Source: an uncultured Aquimarina sp. (GTDB lineage: Bacteria > Bacteroidota > Bacteroidia > Flavobacteriales > Flavobacteriaceae). From it: a stretch of DNA of 64,000 nucleotides. The translations under genes and the position numbers were made by a program. The stretch lies in the NCBI GenBank assembly GCA_947500505.1, contig CANMSL010000002.1, positions 310,001 through 374,000 of the forward strand, in the 5' to 3' direction. Below the pieces are notes generated by a model. It ran no database searches. It saw only the letters and a list, made by a program, of their open reading frames with translations, and was not told the DNA's origin. Shown piece by piece: positions 24,550-32,719 of this stretch. How positions within the stretch are numbered: position 1 is the first letter of the stretch; every line of letters starts with the position of its first letter.

Positions 24550-24581
24550 AAGCCCCCTACTTTGGCGTTGAGGGGGCTTTT
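24550..24581. terminator. Strong bidirectional terminator
   Basis: AAGCCCCCT (24550-24558) pairs with AGGGGGCTT (24571-24579); a T-run follows on plus and an A-rich side gives U's on minus. It separates the thioredoxin-lipoprotein unit from the coiled-coil gene. Confidence 0.8.
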
Positions 24582-24621
24582 GCGCATCCATTTATGAATG
24601 CATAGCTTGGGGGCTATATCT

Positions 24622-25587
24622 TTAGTCTTTTATCAAACTGAAACGCATTATTTGACCTTCAAACTGGCCTTGATTATTTTGGTAATAGTGATCATTGATT
24701 TTGAGAACGAGTTTTCCAGATTTTGTTGCCTTGAATCTAGCACCTGTACCCACTTGTACTCCATGCACGGCTTTCCCATTTTTATCATACACGAAGGCCA
24801 TCAATTTCCCAAGATTTACGGATTTTACGATACCAATTTCTTTAAGTGCATCATTGGTAACACCTGCTGGTGTCGTACGCCCTTCACGGATACCCAGATA
24901 AACCTCACCTTTGGAAAGGATTTGAAAGACATCGCCTTCATAGGCTTTGATATGGGTGTTATATGAACCCTTGCTACCGCGTAACACGAATGTTTCACTA
25001 TAGTTCAGTTCATAATCTTTATCATCATAATTGATGATTTTACGCGAATCTTCTTTCCGCTGTTTATAGAGGGCGTCTACCGCTTCAATGGTCTTAGGCA
25101 CACTTTTCTGTATAGGATGGAGGATATTTTTCTTATGCATATCGGTAGAGCCAACAAAGCGATATTGATTACCGTCCGGTTGAATGACATAAGTAACAGG
25201 TATGGATTGATGCAACTTTGATTCCAGATATTGTTTTCTATCTATTACATAATAGTTGATAGTGATGCCACGTTCTTTTAGCCAATATAACAGTTTTTTA
25301 TGACCACGTTTGTTAGCGAATGATGTAGTAAGAACAACCGTGGTCTCAATATGTGGTGACTTATACGTGTTCAGGTAATCGATAAACGGCATCATCTCGT
25401 AGCAGATGCGACACCATCCGCCATTGACATGAATGATCTTGATCTTTTGTTTTTTTGCGGTAAGTAACGTATCGATTTGTGCTTGTGTTATTGGTTGTTG
25501 AGCCAATAATGATGAGACTGGAAATAGTACGGTTAAAAACAAACAGATGTAACAGGCTGACTTCAATAGGTAGGGTAATCTTTGCAT
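24622..25587 (-). CDS. Secreted thioredoxin-fold protein
   Basis: 321 aa with signal peptide ending near SSLLAQQ. The thioredoxin fold is marked by IIHVNGGWCRICYEM (CxxC = CRIC) and SIPVTYVIQPDGNQYRFVGS with the cis-Pro loop. After residue 180 comes a separate C-terminal domain (about 140 residues), beta-rich, with VNLGKLMAFVYDKNGKAVHG. It likely acts as a periplasmic disulfide reductase or isomerase and may service the Cys-containing secreted proteins of the nearby operon. It lies upstream of, and in line with, no other obvious redox gene; the lipoprotein before it ends 13 bases upstream. Confidence 0.7.
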   Translation of the reverse strand: MQRLPYLLKSACYICLFLTVLFPVSSLLAQQPITQAQIDTLLTAKKQKIKIIHVNGGWCRICYEMMPFIDYLNTYKSPHIETTVVLTTSFANKRGHKKLLYWLKERGITINYYVIDRKQYLESKLHQSIPVTYVIQPDGNQYRFVGSTDMHKKNILHPIQKSVPKTIEAVDALYKQRKEDSRKIINYDDKDYELNYSETFVLRGSKGSYNTHIKAYEGDVFQILSKGEVYLGIREGRTTPAGVTNDALKEIGIVKSVNLGKLMAFVYDKNGKAVHGVQVGTGARFKATKSGKLVLKINDHYYQNNQGQFEGQIMRFSLIKD

Positions 25588-25600
25588 AATGATGAATGAT

Positions 25601-26077
25601 TTAATGGAAGTGAATATCTAGTGTGTCATTAAGGATATGTAAGCCGGAACTGGTAATGCCGGATGCAAAGAAAAAGGCATATGCATTCAATGAAGACGTT
25701 TCTGCCTCATTCATATTAATTCGGGTTTGTACCCACGGATTAAAACCAGTTCCTTTTATCAACAATTCGGATGATTCTGCTTCAAGGGTAATCAATGCTT
25801 CGTGAGTCACATCGTTTCCCGATTGGGATACTAGCTTCAGATACGGAAAAGGGATAATCGTATCATTCTGAATCAACTCCATTGATAAAATGGTATCCCC
25901 TAGAATGCTTTCTTGCGCTGTTGTTTTGTAATCAACGGTCGTAATCGTTCCTGTTTCAAAAGCGTTTGTTAATGACTTCAATGAATTAATTTGATCGGTT
26001 AAGTAATGATTGTCATTGGTACAAGCCATAAAAATAATAACATAGAAGCATAGTAGATGTTGATGAATTGACCTCAT
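25601..26077 (-). CDS. Lipoprotein, unknown
   Basis: 158 aa. Lipobox VIIFMAC with Cys at about residue 19, then a helical stretch and a beta-rich domain ending in DTLDIHFH. It is 13 bases upstream of the thioredoxin gene on the same strand, so they form an operon. No family recognised. Confidence 0.55.
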   Translation of the reverse strand: MRSIHQHLLCFYVIIFMACTNDNHYLTDQINSLKSLTNAFETGTITTVDYKTTAQESILGDTILSMELIQNDTIIPFPYLKLVSQSGNDVTHEALITLEAESSELLIKGTGFNPWVQTRINMNEAETSSLNAYAFFFASGITSSGLHILNDTLDIHFH

Positions 26078-26119
26078 AAGTAACAGATTTAAAATGTGTG
26101 TATTCCATTACAAATATAT

Positions 26120-26163
26120 AACTAAAAAGTTATATAACTTAAAAGTTGGTTAACTTTTTAGTT
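26120..26163. promoter_or_regulatory. Triple AACT-A/T-AGTT operator upstream of HTH gene
   Basis: AACTAAAAAGTTA (26120-26132) is the exact reverse complement of TAACTTTTTAGTT (26151-26163), with a third related site (ATAACTTAAAAGTTG) between them. The array lies between the divergent lipoprotein and HTH genes and fits cooperative binding by the HTH protein at 26202. Confidence 0.65.
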
Positions 26164-26201
26164 AATTAATTCCATATGCTTTTATCGCTATTTTTGGGCT
26201 T

Positions 26202-26492
26202 ATGAATGCATCAAAGGATCTTGAACAAGAGCAGCAGAAATTGGAAAAGAAGCGCATTGCGCAAGCAATGGGGCAAGCTATTCGAATGTTCCGAGAAGAA
26301 AAAGAGCTTTCTAAGTACAAGGCTTGTCGATTAGCTAATATTGATCCTGTGGTCTTTCAACGTTACGATACAGGCAAGGTATCCCCTGGTATCTATAACT
26401 TACTCAAGATTGCAAAAGGCATTGATGTACATCCCGCCCAGATTCTGGAAAAAGCTGTTGAGATTTTGGAATCAGATAAGAAAACTAAATAA
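26202..26492 (+). CDS. XRE-family HTH regulator
   Basis: 96 aa. Residues 24-75 form a classical Cro/XRE HTH: IRMFREEKELSKYKACRLAN, then VFQRYDTGKVSPGIYNLLKI. Short N-terminal and C-terminal helices flank it. It probably binds the palindromic array just upstream and controls itself and the divergent lipoprotein-thioredoxin unit (inference). Confidence 0.75.
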   Translation: MNASKDLEQEQQKLEKKRIAQAMGQAIRMFREEKELSKYKACRLANIDPVVFQRYDTGKVSPGIYNLLKIAKGIDVHPAQILEKAVEILESDKKTK

Positions 26493-26535
26493 TAATCAGT
26501 CACTTATCAATTAGTAGAAAAACTTGTTGAACTTC

Positions 26536-26695
26536 GTTTACCTCCCCGATAGATTGCGAGGCGTAAACTTGCTTCAAATTATAATTTGAACGCTATAGTA
26601 ATGCTAGGCATTACTCCATAACTAAACTAACCTGTTTTATAGATGCTTTTTAGCACTTCTAAATAGATGATAGCACACTCAATTTGATGTGTGGC
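26536..26695 (+). other. Run of consecutive hairpins between the HTH gene and the next ORF
   Basis: In order: GTTTAC...GTAAAC (26536-26568), the perfect palindrome TTCAAATTATAATTTGAA (26573-26590), AGTAATGC-tag-GCATTACT (26597-26615), and CACAC/GTGTG further on. The region 26493-26739 holds no gene. Such chains of stems are seen in transfer or single-strand origins and in structured leaders; nothing decides between them. Confidence 0.4.
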
Positions 26696-26739
26696 AAGTC
26701 TTACGTTTTACTTATTGTTTAATACTAAAATTTACAAAA

Positions 26740-27162
26740 ATGGCAAATTCAAAAACCAACTTGTACATCGCTAATTTGAAACCATCGAACGAAGAAAAAT
26801 TTGGCTTTTCCATCCTGAAAGGATCTATTGCGGTAGATGAATTAAAGGAACTTCTTGAAGAAGATAAAGTCAAAGAATTAATGTACGAATATGAAGGAGT
26901 TAGCTACCTGAATATTAAAGTAATTGAGCGTAAGAACCCTGATAAATTTGGGCGATCACACTTTGTTGCTGTAGATGACTTCGTTCCAGATTCAAGTAAG
27001 CGAAAAGAAGCGGCTAATGATAACTCAAAAGCTGCTAACGACAATGAGGCGGGTACAAACGAGGAGAAACCGACACAACCTAAGTCAACTTCAACAAAGA
27101 AGGCGACAACTACTAGGGGAAAAAAGGGGACTAAAAAACAAGCTGTGCCGGCAACAGCTTAA
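26740..27162 (+). CDS. Small protein with disordered basic tail, paralogue 1
   Basis: 140 aa from the ATG at 26740. Residues 1-85 form a beta-rich domain (TNLYIANLKP, FGFSILKGSIAVDELKEL, YLNIKVIERKN, HFVAVDDF). The tail is low-complexity with repeated ANDN, then Thr/Lys-rich (STSTKKATTTRGKKGTKK). A shorter paralogue without the tail is at 27252. The domain plus basic tail suggests nucleic-acid binding, possibly a plasmid single-strand-binding type protein, which is a guess. Confidence 0.55.
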   Translation: MANSKTNLYIANLKPSNEEKFGFSILKGSIAVDELKELLEEDKVKELMYEYEGVSYLNIKVIERKNPDKFGRSHFVAVDDFVPDSSKRKEAANDNSKAANDNEAGTNEEKPTQPKSTSTKKATTTRGKKGTKKQAVPATA

Positions 27163-27186
27163 TTCGTAATCGTACTTTTTAGCTAT

Positions 27187-27218
27187 AGGGAATCACTTCA
27201 TTGAGATTCCCTTTTTTT
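27187..27218 (+). terminator. Terminator, twin copy 1
   Basis: AGGGAATC-acttcattga-GATTCCCT followed by eight T's. The same hairpin sequence is repeated after the next ORF (27516-27546). Confidence 0.85.
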
Positions 27219-27251
27219 TAAAATGATAGTTTAATATTTAAAACTTTTAAC

Positions 27252-27494
27252 ATGGCACAAGGAGAAGATATTTACCTAGGGAATGCAAAACCGCATTGGA
27301 AATTCGATCATACTTTGGTCTGGAGTATCGATGTGGAAGAGTTAACGGAGTTGCTGCAAAATGCAACTGCACCCTACCAGTACAAGCACAATGGCAGAAT
27401 ACGTTTGAATGTGCACATCACCAAACGTAAGAAATCCGTGAAAAGCGGCAGTACACATTATGTCAAAGTAGATACCTATGTGAAAACACATTAA
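27252..27494 (+). CDS. Small protein, paralogue 2
   Basis: 80 aa. It aligns with the domain of the upstream ORF: DIYLGNAKPHWKF, SIDVEELTELL, IRLNVHITKRKK, THYVKVDTYVK. No tail. Both genes carry the same terminator, so gene and terminator were duplicated together. Confidence 0.55.
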   Translation: MAQGEDIYLGNAKPHWKFDHTLVWSIDVEELTELLQNATAPYQYKHNGRIRLNVHITKRKKSVKSGSTHYVKVDTYVKTH

Positions 27495-27515
27495 CGTATC
27501 TAGTCTTTTGTCTTT

Positions 27516-27546
27516 AGGGAATCACTTCATTGAGATTCCCTTTTTT
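27516..27546 (+). terminator. Terminator, twin copy 2
   Basis: AGGGAATC-acttcattga-GATTCCCT plus T-run, identical in stem and loop to the copy at 27187. Confidence 0.85.
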
Positions 27547-27550
27547 ACTA

Positions 27551-27678
27551 TTAGGTCAGACATTGGATTGCAAAGATAGGATATGACTTGGAGAGCAGTG
27601 CGGATACATTGCTGCATATCTATTAACTGCAAACCAAGCCAGATCCATTTTGAGGATGGCATAAAATGTCTAACCTAA
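27551..27678. repeat. Nested inverted-repeat element of 128 bp
   Basis: Ends TTAGGTCAGACATT (27551-27564) and AATGTCTAACCTAA (27665-27678) are inverted repeats with one mismatch. Inside, TTGCA (27568-27572) with TGCAA (27628-27632), ATATG (27581-27585) with CATAT (27615-27619), and a 7-bp AGCAGTG/CATTGCT hairpin (27594-27613) stack into a long nested stem. It occupies all of the space before the RadC gene. It may be a MITE-like element, a single-strand origin, or a structured RNA. Confidence 0.5.
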
Positions 27679-27688
27679 AACAGTTAAA

Positions 27689-28153
27689 ATGAAGAAAATT
27701 AAAATGATTCCAAGCAAAGTATCAGAAGCCAAGTTAACCTATGCTAACAAGATTAAAGCGTGTAATCGAATTAAAATAGTATGCTCAAAGGATGCTTCCA
27801 TATTATTAAAAGAATCCTGGGATTATGACACCATAGATGGCTTTGAAACATTTAAAGCAATGTATCTAAATAGAGCCAATCAGGTACTAGGAATAGTAAC
27901 AATATCGACTGGAGGCATTGCCGCAGCTTTGGTAGATCCTGCCAAAGTATTTTGTGGTGCTATAAAATGCTTAGCAGCAGGCATAATTCTTTGCCACAAT
28001 CACCCTAGTGGATCATTAACGCCTAGTGATGCAGATAAGAAACTTACCGAACGAATGAAGCACGCAGGCAAGATTCTAGGTATAAATATCCTAGATCATA
28101 TCATCATATCCAGAGAGGGGTATCGATCAATGACCGACAGAGGAGATATGTAA
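27689..28153 (+). CDS. RadC-like JAB-domain protein
   Basis: 154 aa with the RadC/JAB signature: ILCHNHPSGSLTPSDAD (HxHPSGxxxPSxxD metal site), preceded by LGIVTISTGGIAAALVD and followed by LGINILDHIIIS. Short RadC proteins of this length are common on Bacteroidota mobile elements. The metal ligands are complete. Despite its name the molecular role of RadC is unsettled. Encoded just before the Toprim primase-like gene. Confidence 0.85.
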   Translation: MKKIKMIPSKVSEAKLTYANKIKACNRIKIVCSKDASILLKESWDYDTIDGFETFKAMYLNRANQVLGIVTISTGGIAAALVDPAKVFCGAIKCLAAGIILCHNHPSGSLTPSDADKKLTERMKHAGKILGINILDHIIISREGYRSMTDRGDM

Positions 28154-28210
28154 GCCCCTCACCTCTTTGGAATAAAGATTGTGTTTAATAAATCATAAAG
28201 CAGGAGAACT

Positions 28211-29128
28211 ATGGATTACGAAGATGCTAAGAAAATATCACTACCTCATTTGCTGCAACAATTGGGGCATCAGCCTGTACAGGGTAAAGGTTCATCTAGT
28301 AAATTCTGGTATAAATCTCCTTTACGAATTGGTGACAAAGACCCTAGCTTTAAAGTAGAACTCAAAAGTGATGCGTGGGTATGGTACGATTTTGGGCTTG
28401 GTAAAGGCGGTAATATTTTCAGCTTTGTGATGGAGTATGAAAACATAGATGATTGGGGTGCGGTCATGGCTTTCTTGCGCCCCTACGCTACACTCAATAC
28501 CGATACACAGATTACCAAAGAGGTATATAGCAAAGATTCAGAATCCGGCATCACCATTGAATCGGTAAAACCATTACAGCACCCTGCCCTACTCAACTAT
28601 CTATCCTCACGTAAGATTCCAAAACGTGTCGCAACGATGGAATTGATGTCCCTTGGTGAAAAGAATCCAGCTCAAGCAAGAGCTATTGTATCAGAGGTGA
28701 ATTATTCTCTTAACGATAGTGAGAAAATATATTTCACCCTTGGTTTCCAGAATGATAAAGGAGGCTTTGAGCTGCGCAATAAATATAGCAAGCTTTCTTG
28801 CTCACCGAAATACTTCACTACTTTCAAAGGACAGGATAACAACACCATTGAAATCTTCGAGGGCTTCTTTGATTTTATGTCGACAATTGTAATCGGTAAA
28901 TACAAAGATGCATTACCCAATGACGTATTGATACTAAACTCATTGTCGTTTATTCCTAGAGCGATTGAGTTTATTGAAACGAATAACTATCAAACCGTCA
29001 TTACATGGCTTGATACACAGGCTGAGGAAGCTAGGAAGCTATTCACCCCCCTTATCTCTTATGTACATCATAAGCATCTACTATATGCAGATTATGATGA
29101 TCTGAATGAATGGTTGATAAAGCGTTGA
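28211..29128 (+). CDS. Toprim/primase-like protein of mobile-element type
   Basis: 305 aa. The N-terminal third resembles a CHC2-type primase domain with its Gly-rich turn (VWYDFGLGKGGNIFSFVM) but lacks the zinc-binding Cys set. The Toprim-like half shows IEIFEGFFDFMS (glutamate of the Toprim E motif) and a later VITWLDTQAEEARKLF (DxxxxG-like helix). Such proteins occur beside RadC and Rep genes in Bacteroidota plasmids and may prime plasmid DNA synthesis or transfer-strand conversion. Confidence 0.65.
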   Translation: MDYEDAKKISLPHLLQQLGHQPVQGKGSSSKFWYKSPLRIGDKDPSFKVELKSDAWVWYDFGLGKGGNIFSFVMEYENIDDWGAVMAFLRPYATLNTDTQITKEVYSKDSESGITIESVKPLQHPALLNYLSSRKIPKRVATMELMSLGEKNPAQARAIVSEVNYSLNDSEKIYFTLGFQNDKGGFELRNKYSKLSCSPKYFTTFKGQDNNTIEIFEGFFDFMSTIVIGKYKDALPNDVLILNSLSFIPRAIEFIETNNYQTVITWLDTQAEEARKLFTPLISYVHHKHLLYADYDDLNEWLIKR

Positions 29129-29159
29129 AACAAATGTTCATATGATATTAATTAATACA

Positions 29160-29579
29160 CTATGAGCTTCTTTTTTTATTCCCTCTATAATTCTCAGTTA
29201 TATATTTTATTCTCTCTTGAGGAGTTAGCTTGCTGAACACTTCTAATGCCGAACGCACTACATCTGATCCGGATGGTTGCTCATCATAGTCTTTACCTGC
29301 TAAATTTTCATATTCCTTGAGCGAATCTCTTATGACTGCAATATCATTGGGGAATAGTGAAAAAGTTTTTGGTTTATTCTTTATGGTCTTTTTAACAGGC
29401 TCCCTACTTCTAAACTTCTCATCCTGATTGAGCGATGTAATTATTTTTTCTTCCGGAATATTAGGTTCCGAAATCATCTGTGGTAATTCCAATGAATCTG
29501 AATTAGACGAAGGTAAGTCAAAATCCAAATCACTAAGCGGATCTACGGGACTATCCGTTTTTTCTCTAATATCACTCAT
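29160..29579 (-). CDS. ParA partner, candidate centromere-binding protein
   Basis: 139 aa. The N-terminus is acidic and disordered (SDLDFDLPSSNSDSLELP); the C-terminal 70 residues are helical and basic (IAVIRDSLKEYENLA, DVVRSALEVFSKL), a plausible ribbon-helix-helix or HTH-like DNA-binding part. It overlaps the ParA stop by ATGA, the usual layout of parA followed by its partner. Not homologous to ParB by eye; role inferred from position. Confidence 0.6.
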   Translation of the reverse strand: MSDIREKTDSPVDPLSDLDFDLPSSNSDSLELPQMISEPNIPEEKIITSLNQDEKFRSREPVKKTIKNKPKTFSLFPNDIAVIRDSLKEYENLAGKDYDEQPSGSDVVRSALEVFSKLTPQERIKYITENYRGNKKRSS

Positions 29580-30280
29580 ACCGCTTCAAGCTCCTTTTGC
29601 TTTTCGTTATGTATTTTATCTTGTTTTAATATTTGAACGACTTCTGCCGCGAACATTGCAGCAATTCTTCTAGCTGACTCTAAATTGCTAACGTGAGATG
29701 AATTTAATTGTGAAAGGCTTTTACTGTAATCAAATATGGTTTTAAAGGCTTCCAACTCATTTATCTCAACCTGAAAAGCGGTAATATTCTTTTCCCGAAT
29801 ATTTCGTGCCATGGTTCTATAGCCACGAGACTTAATAGCTGAAGGAGTTCGAGTAATCAGCAATGCAGATAGAATATTACGATTTGCCTTTTCTGCAACC
29901 GATCTAACTGCCTTAATTGTTTCTGCTGCTTTACGTAAGTCTAATTTTGACCTTTGAGTAGGAATAATAACCAAATCGGCATAAGCAACAGAATATAAAA
30001 TGGATATGTTTGCTGTACCTTCTAAATCAACAACGACTAAATCACTTGTTTGTCTTGCTTCCTTAATTTGATTAATAAGTTCTCCTTCGTTATTATTGGT
30101 TACAATAGAAAGGTTATCAACTCTTCCTCCATCTTTTTCCCATTCTGTCAAATAATGCTCTGGGTCTGCATCTATAATAGTGACTTTATTTCCTTTATCG
30201 GCAAATACACACGACAATATAAAAGCCGAAGTTGTTTTTCCAGCTCCCCCTTTTGGTGTGGCAAAAACTATTGTTGACAT
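29576..30280 (-). CDS. parA: ParA-type partition ATPase
   Basis: 234 aa. Deviant Walker A KGGAGKTTS at residues 10-18, Walker A' IIDADPEHYL, and Walker B LVVVDLEGTANI, all in the order of ParA/MinD ATPases. The short form without an N-terminal HTH matches type Ib ParA. It drives segregation of low-copy plasmids with its partner gene downstream and a centromere likely in the repeats just upstream. Confidence 0.85.
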   Translation of the reverse strand: MSTIVFATPKGGAGKTTSAFILSCVFADKGNKVTIIDADPEHYLTEWEKDGGRVDNLSIVTNNNEGELINQIKEARQTSDLVVVDLEGTANISILYSVAYADLVIIPTQRSKLDLRKAAETIKAVRSVAEKANRNILSALLITRTPSAIKSRGYRTMARNIREKNITAFQVEINELEAFKTIFDYSKSLSQLNSSHVSNLESARRIAAMFAAEVVQILKQDKIHNEKQKELEAV

Positions 30281-30309
30281 AACGCTACTCCATATATGAA
30301 CTAATATTC

Positions 30310-30366
30310 TATGAGCTAATATCGTATGTGTTCATATAGAATGACTTCATATCATATGAACTATTA
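30310..30366. repeat. Centromere-like direct repeat, copy 1 (copy 2 at 30490-30546)
   Basis: A 57-base block beginning TATGAG(C/T)TAATATC and ending CATATCATATGAACTATTA occurs twice, exactly 180 bases apart, with 53 of 57 identical. Each contains GTTCATAT and its inverse ATATGAAC. A related stretch lies at 29131-29145 (TGTTCATATGAT) and near 30640-30690. Location upstream of parA and near rep fits a parS-type site. Confidence 0.6.
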
Positions 30367-30489
30367 ACGTAAAGCACATAAAATCAAATTCCACTATTAC
30401 ACTTCTATTGTCCAGTCGCAGTTAATGTTAGCACCTAAATACGTTCTTTATCTAGCAAAGTGTTGTCGAATCACACAAAATTCATAGGC

Positions 30490-30546
30490 TATGAGTTAAT
30501 ATCTTATATGTTCATATAAAATGACTTCATATCATATGAACTATTA
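30490..30546. repeat. Centromere-like direct repeat, copy 2
   Basis: Second copy of the 57-base block described at 30310, 180 bases downstream. The 30547-30686 stretch holds further TATGAACTA-like motifs and no gene. Confidence 0.6.
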
Positions 30547-30686
30547 TCATGCGATATTTATAAACTTTATGATGATTGATTCAGCCCAAACTATACAGCA
30601 ATAGTAAGTCTAGTATTTAATCCAAATGTTTCAGAAGGAAGTTAATATGTTATGAACTAGTATAACATGAGTTAATGGCATATGAT

Positions 30687-32096
30687 CTAGACGAGCATGC
30701 CTTGCTGTGTATCTATACGATATTTTGACTTGGTTCCCGAATCCTCAGACAGATAGTATCCATGCATATCTAGTGCCCATTTTCGGAATCGTTCGGAAAA
30801 AGTTCCTATCTTGTTTTCAATAAATGAGCGAATTACCATGTTATAATGCTCACTTTCTGCATTCACGACACCATCAATAATTAAATCTTTAGATACGAAT
30901 AGAAAATTTCTTACAAACTTCTCAAACTCTACCCATTCCGAGCTTGTAGGATCTTTCTCTAACTTTTGACGATAGGGTATGAGTTCATTTTCATAAATAT
31001 CGGTATATGACTCTATCATTTCCATAATGGTTTGTTGATCTTTATCCTTTTTAGATTTTAAAGAATTCTGGTCATTCAACTTACTTACAACCTCTTGATC
31101 TTTTATTTTTTCAAATTCAGATTTCCCCACACTCGATTCTGCAATAAGAGTAGACCATAAATATGCGGTTAGATTGGTTTTTATCTTCCCCTGAGCATAT
31201 CGAGATTTAACGTAGTTAATCTTATCACGAATTTCGACCACATCCTTTTTCAACATAATCTCTTTAACCTGTTTTACCGATAAACCAAGCTCTCTAAGCT
31301 CGTTTTCAAGAGGTGTGGATGTATCTGAGCCAAGTAGGGCAGTCGTTTCGTTGAGGACTTTTTCGTTTTTTACTATCTCCAAAACAATAGAAACAACTTT
31401 TCTTCCTTCTCGATTTTCTTGAAAAGGTACATTGAAGGTAATATCGCAAAATAAATCCAATTCTTTCTTCGCCTGAAGAATTACATACCGTTTAAAATCG
31501 GCATAATTTGGGTATTTTTTCTCAATATGTAAAATAGTCCTCAAATCCTCGATTTCAAATATTGCCTTTTGCTTAAATTCATGTTGTTTCAATATCTGAT
31601 ACATACGCTGCGAATATATGCTTTTCGGTTTCATTCCATACTGAAGTAGATACCAAGTATATCGACCTTTCAAATCTAACAAATGTGTTTCAAGCTTAGT
31701 ATCAAGAACCACCTCAAATGATTCCTCTTCAGGAACATATTCTACACGAGAAAAGAAATTACCTTTGACCCAGCCTCCCATTTTTCGACGTTTTTCATCT
31801 TCAGGGGGCATTTCATATTGTTTGTCAAGAAGCCCCTCAGCAATTTCTCTCAGTTCACCAAATGATCCATTGTGACTGTTTCCCACAAACCGATTAAAAT
31901 CTCTTAATTTGATAGTGTAGGGCTTAAAATGATCATCTGTCCGTTCAATCTGGGCTAGTACCATCATGAACATGCGATGTTCATTAGCTGACATTTGATA
32001 ACGAGCATTGACTAACTGGTTGCTCTGATAAACCTTTGGTGAAATAGCAGATGATGGAACTTGCAATTGTGACATATCAAACCCAATTTGTTTCAT
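30687..32096 (-). CDS. Replication initiator, Rep_3 family
   Basis: 469 aa from the ATG at 32096; the longer frame (to 32126) begins with TTG and is less likely. Residues about 20-250 show the Rep_3 fold of two winged helices: YQMSANEHRMFMMVLAQI, KLRDFNRFVG, KGRYTWYLLQYGMKPKSIYS, QRMYQILKQHEF and DLRTILHIEKKYPNYADFKR. The C-terminal 200 residues are helical and plasmid-specific. It sits right beside the iteron array, which runs up to its start, so it probably initiates replication by binding those iterons and represses its own promoter. Confidence 0.85.
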   Translation of the reverse strand: MKQIGFDMSQLQVPSSAISPKVYQSNQLVNARYQMSANEHRMFMMVLAQIERTDDHFKPYTIKLRDFNRFVGNSHNGSFGELREIAEGLLDKQYEMPPEDEKRRKMGGWVKGNFFSRVEYVPEEESFEVVLDTKLETHLLDLKGRYTWYLLQYGMKPKSIYSQRMYQILKQHEFKQKAIFEIEDLRTILHIEKKYPNYADFKRYVILQAKKELDLFCDITFNVPFQENREGRKVVSIVLEIVKNEKVLNETTALLGSDTSTPLENELRELGLSVKQVKEIMLKKDVVEIRDKINYVKSRYAQGKIKTNLTAYLWSTLIAESSVGKSEFEKIKDQEVVSKLNDQNSLKSKKDKDQQTIMEMIESYTDIYENELIPYRQKLEKDPTSSEWVEFEKFVRNFLFVSKDLIIDGVVNAESEHYNMVIRSFIENKIGTFSERFRKWALDMHGYYLSEDSGTKSKYRIDTQQGMLV

Positions 32097-32143
32097 TGAA
32101 TGTATATAACTATGAAAGTTGGTCAACCGTTATTCGCAATAGA

Positions 32144-32719
32144 CCCAAAATTCTCGCAATAGATCTCACAATAATTTGGTGATCCCGTTTTTCTCGTAAT
32201 ACAAAAACCGTAAGAGAATCAATGCCTCTGGAGCTTTTCCCAAAATTCTCGTAATAAACTATGGAAAGATAATAGGAATCCCATTTTTCTCGCAATAGGG
32301 AGCTATATAATCATAACTCATTGATTTATTTATATATTTCGTCTTATTGAATATATTTTAGATAAAAAACATTGCAGAATTAGCAACTAAAACCCCAAAA
32401 TTCTCATAGTTTACTTAGACTTATCTTCTTTAGTCCCATTTTTCTCGCAATAGGGAACTACTAATGAATCCCGTTTTTCTCGTATTACAGAAATAAATTA
32501 AAAAATATACCCAAATCTCTCGCATTAAGACCCATAATACTCACATTAAGACCCAAATATCTCGTAACAACACCCAAATCTCTCGTTTGAAATCCCATTT
32601 TTCTCATAGTTATCTATATATGCATCTGATTTGTTTAGATTATTTAGCCTCTAAACAATAAACTATTAATATTATTAAACTACAAACACTATGATACACA
32701 CCCCAAAATTCTCGTAATA
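32144..32719 (+). repeat. Iteron array (13 copies) of a Rep_3-type origin
   Basis: Thirteen direct copies of an 18-base unit near CCCAWWTTTCTCGYAATA start at 32144, 32184, 32239, 32280, 32394, 32435, 32470, 32510, 32531, 32552, 32573, 32594 and 32702; a partial one lies at 32130. Five consecutive copies (32510-32594) are spaced exactly 21 bases. AT-rich gaps at 32298-32393 and 32611-32700 could be the melting region. All copies point the same way, opposite to rep. Copies vary most in the centre and at the 3' end. Confidence 0.85.

Noticed and set aside
32110..32295. 61-aa ORF upstream of rep on the minus strand
   Set aside because: It translates the iterons themselves and overlaps the rep start region; no independent features.
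32144..32719. CRISPR array
   Set aside because: Units are 18 bases with variable spacing down to 21 bases start to start, so there are no spacers of 25-40 bases; they abut a Rep_3 gene and behave as iterons.
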